From Linnemannia elongata (Eukaryota; Mortierellomycota; Mortierellomycetes; Mortierellales; Mortierellaceae): a stretch of 64,000 bases of DNA. The stretch spans positions 868,001 through 932,000 of the forward strand of contig JAXBDG010000006.1 in the NCBI GenBank assembly GCA_036320915.1, read 5' to 3'. The notes below the pieces were generated by a model that saw only the letters and a list, made by a program, of their open reading frames with translations, ran no database searches and was not told the DNA's origin. The translations under genes and the position numbers were made by a program. This document shows positions 55,504 to 64,000 of this stretch, one piece after another. The first letter of the stretch is position 1. The number at the start of each line of letters is the position of its first letter.

Positions 55504-57812
55504 TTAAACCTGGACCTGAGCGTCCTTTCTGAACTGAGCCATGCGTGCCTCCAACTCTGGGCGGAAGTGACGGATCAAACCCTATGAAGCACGAAAAAAA
55601 AAAGAGAGGGATCAGCATTGAGCTCAATACCATGCATTAAAACGATTGTGCAGTAATAATAAAAGGACGACTTCATACCTGGACGGGCCATGCGGCGGCG
55701 TCACCCAAGGCGCAAATGGTGTGTCCCTCGATCTCCCTGGAGAGCTCCTCAATCATATCAATCTCGCGGGGGCGGGCCTGACCGTTCTCGAAACGGGTCA
55801 TCATGTTAGCCAACCAGGTGGTTCCCTCACGACAAGGCGTGCACTGTCCGCAGGACTCGTGCTTGTAGAAGGCGGCAAGGCGAGAAATGGCCGAAACAAT
55901 ATCGGTCGATTTGTCCATGACAATAACGGCAGCTGTTCCCAAACCAGACTGGACATCACGAAGGGCATCAAAGTCCATCAAGACATCGTCGCAGATCTTG
56001 CGGGGCAAAACTGGGACAGAAGAGCCTCCGGGAATGATTCCCAAAAGGTTATCCCAACCTCCCTTGACACCTCCGCAGTGCTTCTCGATCAACTCCTTGA
56101 GGGGGATCGACATCTCCTCCTCAACTGTGCAGGGGTTGTTAACATGTCCCGAAATACAGAACAGCTTGGTACCAGCGTTACGGGGGCGACCGAATCCAGC
56201 GAACCACTTTCCACCGCGTCTCAAGATGGTGGGGGCAACAGCGACAGTCTCGACGTTGGCGACGGTGGTGGGGCATCCAAAGAGGCCGACATCAGCGGGG
56301 AATGGGGGCTTCAGGCGGGGCTTTCCAGCCTTACCCTCGATCGACTCAATCAAAGCAGTCTCCTCTCCGCAAATGTAGGCTCCAGCACCGCGATGAATGT
56401 AGACGTCGAAATCGTAACCAGAACCGCAGGCGTTCTTGCCGATCAAACCAGCCTTGTAGGCCTCGTTAATGGCGACCTGAAGGTTGGAAGCTTCGTTGTA
56501 GAACTCTCCACGGATGTAAATGTAGGCGGCGTTGGCGTTCATGGCACGACCAGCGACCAAGCATCCCTCAACCAGCTTGTGGGGATCGCCACGCATAATC
56601 TCGCGATCCTTGCAGGTACCTGGCTCTCCCTCATCAGCGTTGACAACCAAGTAACGGGGGCTATATATCACAGGGAGAGATAACATTAGCATCACGTTTA
56701 AGTCTGTCGTGAGCTCTTGGATCAAGCACTAAATTGAGGTCGCTCTTGGATACATATCGATTGTTCTCTTTTCACTCCTGTGTCTGCTGTAAAGTTGTCC
56801 TTCCTAAGTCTACTTTCTGCCGATTCGGCTCGTAAATTCATTGTTTCCTGCAATTTTCATGTCCACCTCCGATTGCGATGCAATGCATCAATGCCGTTAA
56901 AGTAGTCGGCAGATTGCTGGTTCCTGTATGTGTCCTGGTATTGATGACGATGAAGAAGAATTTCCTCTGACGTGAACTTACCGGCCATCGTGAGGCTTGT
57001 TCATGAAACTCCACTTCAATCCAGAGGGGAAACCGGCACCACCACGTCCACGGAGTCCAGACTCCTTCATCTCGTTCAAGATCCAGTCGTGTCCCTTGAG
57101 CAAGATCTCCTTGGTCTTGTACCAGTCACCGCGCTTGAGGGCGCCCTGGAGCTTGTAGTCGTGGAATCCGTAGATGTTTGTGAAAATGCGATCCTCATCC
57201 TTCAAGTTGCCGAAGCTGGTTCTGACGGGAGGAACGACGGGGTTGACGGGTGCTGCAGTAGCCAAGGCACGGACGGCCGACTTGGCCACGAAGGACCGAG
57301 TAGGACGCGCTCCGGCCAACAGGGCTGTAATGCAATCCAGAAGTATCGATTGTTGAGTCGAGTGTCGAATTGACATTGGTGTATCCGAAGGGCAGGGTGT
57401 ATGTAGTATTGATGAGGAGAAGAGGACCGAGCGAAGCGTGGTCAAGGGGTTGTGGGTGGTTGACGTCGGAGAACGGTGTTCCGTGATGAAAAAAGCCCGA
57501 AGGATATATCAAAAGTAAAGAAGAGACAGAGCACGGTTAGAGAACATATATCCAACTAACACAGTCCAACACCTTTGGCCGTGATCCGAGTCCGATTCGG
57601 ACCACGATGTGTAAATCCTGCACAACTTGTCATCCGCTGAGGAAAAAAAAGGTGATGATCTCCTTTTCCGGAAAACTCCTTCCGAGTAACAGGAACAGAG
57701 ACGCGCATTGCTGGGAGTGATGATCCCAGGAGTAGAGATGGTGCCCGTGTGCGATATAGCTTCAAGCGAGATCGAGGCCCTTACCCTTTGAGACGCCAGT
57801 AGACTTCAGCAT
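55504..57812 (-). CDS. NDUFV1: NADH:ubiquinone oxidoreductase 51 kDa subunit (NDUFV1, complex I)
   Basis: Nuclear-encoded flavoprotein of mitochondrial complex I that takes electrons from NADH via FMN to the iron-sulfur chain. Exons 57812-57785, 57324-56982, 56660-55679 and 55581-55504 give 476 residues. The matrix presequence is [27 protein letters not shown] site: [18 protein letters not shown] and [19 protein letters not shown]. Cluster N3 ligands: [13 protein letters not shown] (three Cys) and the later Cys in [15 protein letters not shown]. Length and motifs match the family throughout with no missing residues. Exon 1 is only 28 nt, followed by a 460-nt intron. Confidence 0.96.
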
Positions 57813-58341
57813 TGTAAAAAGGGGAGGGGGGTGTGAAAGGTTGTGTAAGTAAGAGATGCACATGGAGTGATCTCCGGATGTAAGAAGTCCGAGCTCGCTC
57901 CCAGCTCGGAAGGGTGACGTCACTCAAAATCGCAGCCCTTGCGACATCAATAATTCCTTGCCACCAATTTTGTCTCATCCTAACATTGTGGTTCTACCAA
58001 GTCGAAAAGTCGACAGGCATGCCATAGTTTTCACGGCTCAGTCCATCCCAGCGTTGTTATTTCTTACCTTCCCCTCGTTCAGTCATTGGCCATCCACTAT
58101 TCACTACCCACTATTCACACCCGGCACTCATGTACAGACTCCTCCAACCCAATAACACCACACTTCCGTCTCACCTCAAAATGAAGACCAACTAGGACAC
58201 GTCAATTCACCCCTTATCTCAATGGCAAGAAGTCATATACACATACACGCATTTAGCTTCATGTCGTTTTCTTTCATAAATTTGTTAGCACAGACGGCCC
58301 AGTCAGTGAATACCCATCCATATAGAGAGTTGGTCGACACG
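57813..58341. other. Promoter region of NDUFV1
   Basis: About 530 bases between the NDUFV1 start and the 3' end of the next minus-strand gene. No supported gene or defined element. Confidence 0.4.
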
Positions 58342-59007
58342 CTAGTTGGATTCGGCACTCTCGCATTTGGGCTAATTTTGCTCTGCAAACTCTACTACCG
58401 CCGAGTCACTTACCGACGCCCAAACGTAGTCTAGGCATGCCATATGTTGCCAATCTGGTCTAGCATTCTCCTCTTTGTAAGTGTCTGCTTCAGCACCACC
58501 AGAGGTATCAGACTCTGGAACTGTATCAGTTACAACGCTAGTTAAGACGTGTTGCGACTCCACATCCAAAAAGTATAGCGAGTTCTTGTCATTTCCAACT
58601 GCTGGAAACGTGAAGGATATGTAGACATGTTTGTTACAGTCGCCTAGAACATGACGAGTGCACCTAAACAATCAACGAAAACGAATAAAAACGACATCAG
58701 GATACGCGTTCTCACTTTGCCACCAACCTGTCTATGCATTCGCCCTGGAGTTATCTACGTTTTGATCACTGGTCGCATTTTTTCACTGATCGGTCACTCC
58801 AGATAAATAAATAAATAAAATAAAAAACGTTACATTTCCTATTATCTTCGCTTTTCCATTTTCAATCGGTTTAACCTTAGTAAAGTGAGACGCCAAGCAC
58901 TTGTACAAGTACATGTCATCGTGTGAACGTCGTTTACAGCATTTTGTAATTGGCTGGTCCATGCTCCTTCTGTTGTTCTGCTGTTCTGTTATCGGGATAA
59001 AGGACAT
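58342..59007 (-). CDS. Small four-exon gene, unknown function
   Basis: Exons 59007-58834, 58744-58728 (17 nt), 58663-58414 and 58371-58342 join with consistent phases into 156 residues. N-terminus MSFIPITEQQNNRRSMDQPI; then CCKRRSHDDMYLYKCLASHF; GECIDRCTRHVLGDCNKHVY; ISFTFPAVGNDKNSLYFLDV; an acidic Ser/Thr/Glu stretch; DWQHMACLDYVWAS; stop after PKCESAESN. Nine or more Cys residues could form disulfides or bind metal. Coding-like sequence continues upstream of the chosen ATG (HLLSSPKVAGKFFSIEKKG) to a T-run, so a longer N-terminus or an additional exon is possible. No family recognised. It could also be a fragment of an older gene. Confidence 0.45.
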
Positions 59008-59670
59008 CCGGTGATCGAGAACTGCTCCTTTTTTTTCGATTGAAAAGAATTTTCCCGCGACTTTTGGAGACGACAAAAGGTGATCAATGATGAATAAAAA
59101 AAAAAAAGCTTGTCGTCGTATTGATGAACCGATAGGTTGGAAAATCCAATGACATCTGTCAGGCCCTTCAGCCCTCGCTTTATAATAATAGTGGTGATGT
59201 TAGTGGCAAACAATGAGGAATGGAATGAACAAGGGGGAAGAGATGAGCCCGGCTGGGGAAGGTGTTTGCTTTTCGAGGTCGGGTGGACCGAGTGAACACA
59301 TTGAAGAGAAATAGAATCAGTGGCTGTCTGTCGGTCGGTCGGTCTCGACAACGGACTGGTCAAAGAGTAAGAGGGCAAGAAGACACCACTTGGAGAAATA
59401 AGCGCACGCATTGATCGGTGGAAACGCAAGAGCAAAACGAACAGGGTTCAACTCAAGTCAAGACATAAGAAAGAAAGTCCTCGAAGAGAAGGCCACAAAA
59501 GAAGGCCGATGACCCTTCTCCCTCTTTCTTGATCACGATAATAAATAGCGCGCGTATCATCCTCCCCCCACATACCTTTTCTTTCTCTTTTTTTTTTCTT
59601 TACTTTTCCCCAAGTCCTCCCCTCCAACCACTCCCTCTTTTTTTTCCTTGTATTTTATTCATCAGTCATC
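59008..59670. other. Divergent intergenic region upstream of the Mpo1-like gene
   Basis: The minus strand at 59180-59090 reads KRGLKGLTDVIGFSNLSVHQ, protein-like and possibly part of the neighbouring minus-strand gene or a relic. The 130 bases before 59671 are CT-rich, as at other promoters here. Confidence 0.4.
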
Positions 59671-60691
59671 ATGTCCCAGTCCAAGCTCTTCGACATCAAG
59701 TACCAGCTGCTCCAGTACGCCTCTCATCACAACAATGTTTGGAACGTCGGCATCCATCTTACATGCATCCCCCTCATCCTCTGGTCCGGTCTCGTTTTTG
59801 CCGCCAACACCGGTCCCCTGATTACTTACCCCTCTGCTGCTGCCGTCGCCTCTGGCGCCACTATCCCCGTTGCCCTCTCGAAGCTCTTTGCCTTTGCCAC
59901 CCCTAACGCTGCCTGGTTGATGATGACTGGCTATGTCTCCTACTACTTTGCCCTCGACAAGGAAACCGCCGTAAGTCCTTCTTTCGGCTCATGGCTTCGG
60001 ACAATCGGGATTCAAATTGACGCAAAGATTCAACGTCTTGTCGCGCCTCGCGTCGCTTTTATCTTTTCCTCACATATCGCGTTCTTTTTTTCCCTTTTCT
60101 CTTTACATATGTTGCGCACCAACTTCCTGCATGGATATCATGGATAATCGACACATCTCTCTTTCTAACACATGCCGCGAACCGAATCGACGTTTTGTAA
60201 TCTCTTTACACGGGCATCGCGGATAATTGACAAACAGCTTATCAGCGCGCCTCTGTTCTTGGGTCTTGCCAAGCACGCTACTCACTTCCTCGCCACCAAC
60301 CCCGATGCCAACCGTATTGCCGGCTATGTCCACGCCGGTGCCTGGATTGCCCAGTTCATCGGTCACGGATTCTTCGAGAAGCGCGCCCCCAAGCTCACTG
60401 AGAACCTCGTTCAAGGTACGTCGAATGCACACCTCAAATTCACACACATACACAATTGCGGCTTTTCAATTGACGATTTCCCACCAATTATTAACCCTGA
60501 AACCTTTTTTTTTTCGTTCTTCATAATATTTTACAGCTCTTGTTCTTGCTCCTTACTTTGTTGTCTGGGAGGTCCTTTTCTTCCTTGGTTACCGTCCCCA
60601 GTTGAAGAAGGAGCTTGATGTCCTGGTCGCCGCCGACATTGCAGCCTTCCGTGCCAAGAAGGCCCTTGGCAACAAGCAGAAGCCCCAGTAA
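59671..60691 (+). CDS. MPO1: Mpo1-like 2-hydroxy fatty acid dioxygenase (DUF962)
   Basis: ER-membrane enzyme that in yeast removes one carbon from 2-hydroxy fatty acids during phytosphingosine breakdown, using iron and oxygen. Exons 59671-59970, 60238-60415 and 60537-60691 give 210 residues. Conserved His motifs, probably iron ligands, are [19 protein letters not shown] near the start and [20 protein letters not shown] in exon 2, followed by KRAPKL. Hydrophobic segments [28 protein letters not shown] and [16 protein letters not shown] are membrane spans. The C-terminus is Lys-rich. Yeast Mpo1 is 174 residues, so this one is slightly longer. It may work in the same lipid pathway as the aldehyde dehydrogenase at 27585-29615. 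Confidence 0.9.
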
Positions 60692-61267
60692 TTCCGCAGA
60701 TTGGTGTGGTCCAACAGGGGTGACTTTTTCCTACCTTTTTTTTTTCCTTTCGCATCCGCACGCTTGGCAGTAAAGAGAGCGAGAATAAGACTGATGTGTG
60801 AAGTATAGCCCCGCTTATGAAAGTAGTGCTGAAGAGGACTATTTGTGTAAAACAACAACAACAATAACAACAACAACAACAACCAACAATGAATAAAATC
60901 TATCCAAAAAGTAATGCGTTTTTTTTTCTTAAGGTACAATACGCACTTCAATTGCTTGTTGCATGGCCAGGCAATGGTGGCATGCAGGGGATGGTTGCAG
61001 TGCAACAGTTCAGCTTCAGTGGAGTGCAAGGGAGAATGGCAAAATTGACTGAAATGTCATCTGACATGACCTCATTTGCGTGACTCTTGAGTCTTTCGCT
61101 AGGTTGCCTTCTCTCTCTCTCACTCCGTTTTTGCCATCAAGCAACCTTCCTTCCTTCCTTTATTTCTTCCATTCTTCCATCCTTCCTTCTTTCCTCACCT
61201 TCTTCCTACCTTTCCTTCTCTCTCCCTCCTGTTTATCTATCTATCGCCACCACTTCACTCCTCTTCT
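60692..61267. other. 3' region of the Mpo1-like gene and promoter of the ML gene
   Basis: AATAAA at 60892-60897 follows CAA repeats and is the likely polyadenylation signal of the Mpo1-like gene. 61105-61260 is CT-rich (CCTTCCTTC runs), the presumed promoter and leader of the ML gene. Confidence 0.5.
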
Positions 61268-61310
61268 ACATATAAACACATACAAACACATACAAACACA
61301 TACAAACACA
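61268..61310 (+). repeat. Ten-base tandem repeat abutting the start codon
   Basis: Four copies of ACATACAAAC (the first reads ACATATAAAC) followed by ACA and then ATG. It lies entirely in the 5' leader and supplies an A-rich, unstructured context for translation start. Confidence 0.9.
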
Positions 61311-62123
61311 ATGCGTCTCTCGTCAATCGTCCTCTCCTTGGCCTGCGCATTCGGCCTCGTCTCTGCCGCCTCCATCAACAACCCCTTCACCTTTGCTCCC
61401 GCCCCAGCAACCATCGAGGAATGCGGTTCTCCAGACGACATCCTCAAGCTGATAAACTATTCCCTCAACCCCAACCCTCCTCTCAAGGGCGAAGTCCTTG
61501 TCATCGACGCTGAGGGTGAACTCAGCGAAGACGTTGTCGAAGGTGCAAAGATCAACCTCATCGTGAAGTAAGTCTACCTCTTTTTCTTTTACATTCATCC
61601 AGACCCTTTTTTTTTTTTTCTACGTGCTTTCTATTATTGAATTGGACCACGTCCCTCACATTGCAATGAACAGGAAGAAAGGCAGGAGGAGAATAGGAAC
61701 GAGAGTGTCAGAGTGAATAAGAGTGAAAGAGAATATGCACAAGCGATAACGGTACTGTTAAGCGATGGCTCTGCTATTGTTGTTGCTGTGGTTCTTGTTG
61801 GGTTCACAACGAAGTCCTTTAACCGTCTCACAGAAAGAAAGAATAAAACCAACAAGGCTTTGCTTTGCTTTGAGAGCAGGACATCAGCGCGAGGGTCTTG
61901 CGCCCAACGTCATACCGTAACAACGATTACAACTACAACTCCTAAACCAGCACCACACACACGCAACCATTTATAACCAAGGAACGACATACAGGGAATT
62001 TTAAGCTGCAACAACTGTCTTGGCTGCAGGAACAATTTGCATTATATACTCTCTCCCTAATACACACGCAATAGCAAAAGAAAAGGACAGAGGAACTTAC
62101 CCAACAGAAAGGAAAGAGAGTCA

Positions 62124-62154
<31 letters not shown>

Positions 62155-63118
62155 AGCGAGTGAGAGGGGGTGGACGTCATGGGGCTACGCACTCTAAATT
62201 GTATACAACGACAACGACGATAACAACAACAACCACTGGACACATGGATAAGGATCCGATTGATCGACCACCCGCACTCGCTGCGTCAACAACAAAATCT
62301 ACATCAGCAACATCAGCAACAAAAGAAGCAGGACGACTCTAAGCATGACATGCTATTGACAACACTGTGCATAGGCAAAAGCAGAGTGAACAGGAAGGCA
62401 GCTAGAGATATGAAGATGAGACACTCTTGCATCTCTCACATCTTCACATCAAAAGGATGGCGGGAGATATAGTCGACATACAAAGCATGATCATGAGTCG
62501 GAAGACAACGGATGATGGGATGATATCTCTTCATAACCGCTACAACGAATCGAATACCGGGAAAGACCGCTCTTTACAGATCTCTGCGACGAAAGAAGAA
62601 CTTCACCTTTGGGACAGTCAGAAGGGGTTTACATTTTGGCAGGAGTGAGGGCCAGTAGATCACCTCATGATGATGCAGTGCGGTGCAGACCGCAGAATTC
62701 TCTCATCACTTTTTTTTTTAATGTCCGGCTTGTTATTCACCCATCGATCCTTTTTCCTGCTTGCGCTCAATAGGGTCGGATTGATCAAGTTGCTGACCAA
62801 GGAACTCGACTTTTGCGAAGAGTCCGCCAAGATCGACAAGCCATGCCCCCTGAAGAAGGGTCAGCAGTTCCTCCACCATGAGGTCGAGCTCCCCAAGGAG
62901 ATCCCTCCAGTAAGTCTACTTGACTTTGGTTTCCTAACTCTTGCTCAGCTATGCTCTTGATCTGGTGCTTAGATGGTGTTTAACTAACAAAGCAATGCAA
63001 TAATACTTCTTTCTCTCGTTATCGTTTCCAGGGCAAGTACTTTGTCAACGTCAAGGTCAGGAACCCTGATGACAAGCAGGTTACCTGCCTCAATGCCAGA
63101 GCCAACTTTGGCATCTAA
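61311..63118 (+). CDS. ML-domain lipid-transfer protein (NPC2/PG-PI-TP type)
   Basis: Secreted or vacuolar-lumen protein that binds sterol or phospholipid in a beta-sandwich. Exons 61311-61567, 62774-62909 and 63032-63118 give 159 residues. The signal peptide is about 1-19 (MRLSSIVLSLACAFGLVSA). ML features: EECGSPDDILKL, NPNPPLKGEVLVIDAEGEL, VGLIKLLTKELDFCEES, DKPCPLKKGQQFLHHEVELP, and VKVRNPDDKQVTCLNARANF near the end. The five mature-region Cys follow the family spacing. The first intron is about 1.2 kb, roughly ten times the usual length here. It contains a GA microsatellite and no open frame I can assign. Polyadenylation signal at 63387-63392. Confidence 0.92.
62124..62151. repeat. GA dinucleotide microsatellite in the ML gene's first intron
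   Basis: About 14 GA units inside the long intron. Confidence 0.95.
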
Positions 63119-63686
63119 GCCGACGGAAAATAGGCTCCAACCCTCGCTCGCCTACCCTTGACTCATCTCTTATTATTTCAATTCGACCTCCACACCCTTC
63201 GACCCCCTTCCTCTTGTCGCCATTTGTCACCCTTCTCACGTCTACTCTTACTATTGCTACCGCCGCTCCCTGAACATATCTTTGTATCGCCTTGAGATAC
63301 ACCTTCTCTCTCTCTCTCTCTCACTCTTTCTTTCTTTCTTTTTTTTTTCGCTTGTCCTTTTTGCTATTTTGTATGTCGTCTATGTGAATAAATGTATATT
63401 TTTTTCAGCCTTTCTCTTAATAAGTGTTTGTTTCCAATGGACTGTCCTTCCATACTACGATCTGTGCTTCATAACACCATATCAAAATATTCACTGTGAC
63501 CAAAAAGTCACCACTGTCGTACTGTCGTGGACACAGAGCATTAGAGAACTAGCTTTCGAGTGGAAGTAGGTGATTTGCAATTAGGTTAAAGATTGTACTT
63601 GTACACGAATATGTAAAGGAGATAAAAACTAGTAAAGGAAAGTGTAGAAAGGGAAAGAAAAAAATGGACGCGGGGATTGGAGCAGC
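63119..63686. other. Intergenic between convergent genes
   Basis: Contains CT repeats (63305-63325), a T-run, and the AATAAA of the ML gene (63387-63392). No gene seen. Confidence 0.5.
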
Positions 63687-64000
63687 CTAGACAAGGACAA
63701 GTTCGAGGGTCCAGGTACGACGAGCCCAGAGACGGACGGGGACCAGCGGGGTGATAGTGGTGTCGCTTGGATCTTGGTGCACCTCGACTTGGATGCCATC
63801 CCACCAGCACTTTCTCTATTTTTGAGTATATGCGCGAGAGCAGAATTGAAAAATGAGAAATACACACAAGATTGGAACATTGCTAGTGTTAGTGAGATTC
63901 TTGCTTTCAGATGGGAGATGAGGGGTACGAAGTACTTAGCCCAAGGAGGGCCATCTGGTTGGTCACTTTCACGAATAAAACGAGGTGGGCTGTTGGTTCG
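63687..64000 (-). CDS. 3' end of an unidentified gene
   Basis: Two exons are visible. One runs from the window edge to 63929 (RTNSPPRFIRESDQPDGPPW then AKYF) and ends at a GTACCC donor. The last is 63815-63687 (RKCWWDGIQVEVHQDPSDTT; ITPLVPVRLWARRTWTLELV; stop). Phase is consistent across the 113-nt intron. The frame at the very edge is inferred. I do not recognise the family; the rest of the protein lies beyond 64000. Confidence 0.55.

Noticed and set aside
55646..56683. Long plus-strand open frame (345 codons) opposite NDUFV1
   Set aside because: Antisense shadow of a strongly biased coding exon, with no domain of its own.
1..64000. CRISPR arrays, bacterial operons, insertion sequences or a biosynthetic gene cluster
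   Set aside because: The gene structures are eukaryotic, no regularly spaced repeats with unique spacers were found, and no neighbouring genes share a secondary-metabolism theme.

Overview
This looks like nuclear DNA of an early-diverging filamentous fungus, most likely a Mortierella-type Mucoromycota. The evidence is many short GT-AG introns (some with CTAAC-like branch sites), pyrimidine-rich promoters, long homopolymer A/T tracts inside introns, dispersed monocistronic genes on both strands, and mitochondrial and secretory proteins of fungal type. The taxon is an inference. I built the exon models by hand from reading frame, splice sites and phase. Where I list exons, the phases close exactly.

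Layout. 1-11.3 kb, all minus strand: the 5' part of a small two-pass membrane protein; a four-exon glutathione S-transferase; a mitochondrial Xaa-Pro aminopeptidase (Icp55/XPNPEP3 type); a gamma-SNAP with an unusual Gln/Pro-rich tail; a small PARP-like ADP-ribosyltransferase gene with an in-frame stop; and a decayed copy of part of the large gene found at 47-52 kb. 11.3-21.7 kb: a secreted subtilisin-like protease and a membrane-anchored M28 zinc peptidase, both minus, separated by about 5 kb without a recognisable gene. 24.3-30.5 kb: a mitochondrial BCKDK/PDK-type kinase (plus), a second and intact PARP-like gene, an ER-type fatty aldehyde dehydrogenase, and the 25-residue ribosomal protein eL41 (these three minus). 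35-37.6 kb: a single-exon F-box protein (plus). 37.6-44.2 kb: gene-poor, with a decaying coding region. 44-52 kb: an amino-acid permease (plus) and a 1,495-residue disordered protein with a BAT2/PRRC2-type N-terminus (minus). 53.6-64 kb: a disordered protein of unknown function, NADH dehydrogenase 51 kDa subunit, a small unknown four-exon gene containing a 17-nt exon, an Mpo1-like dioxygenase, an ML-domain lipid-transfer protein, and the 3' end of another gene.

The genes are mostly unrelated housekeeping functions and do not form a cluster. Mitochondrial (Icp55-like, kinase, complex I) and lipid functions (aldehyde dehydrogenase, Mpo1, ML protein) recur. The most interesting material is the pair of PARP-like paralogues about 18 kb apart with matching intron phases, one interrupted by a stop codon that an alternative acceptor could remove; the intact BAT2_N gene with a decayed duplicate of its coiled-coil region; and several very short coding exons.
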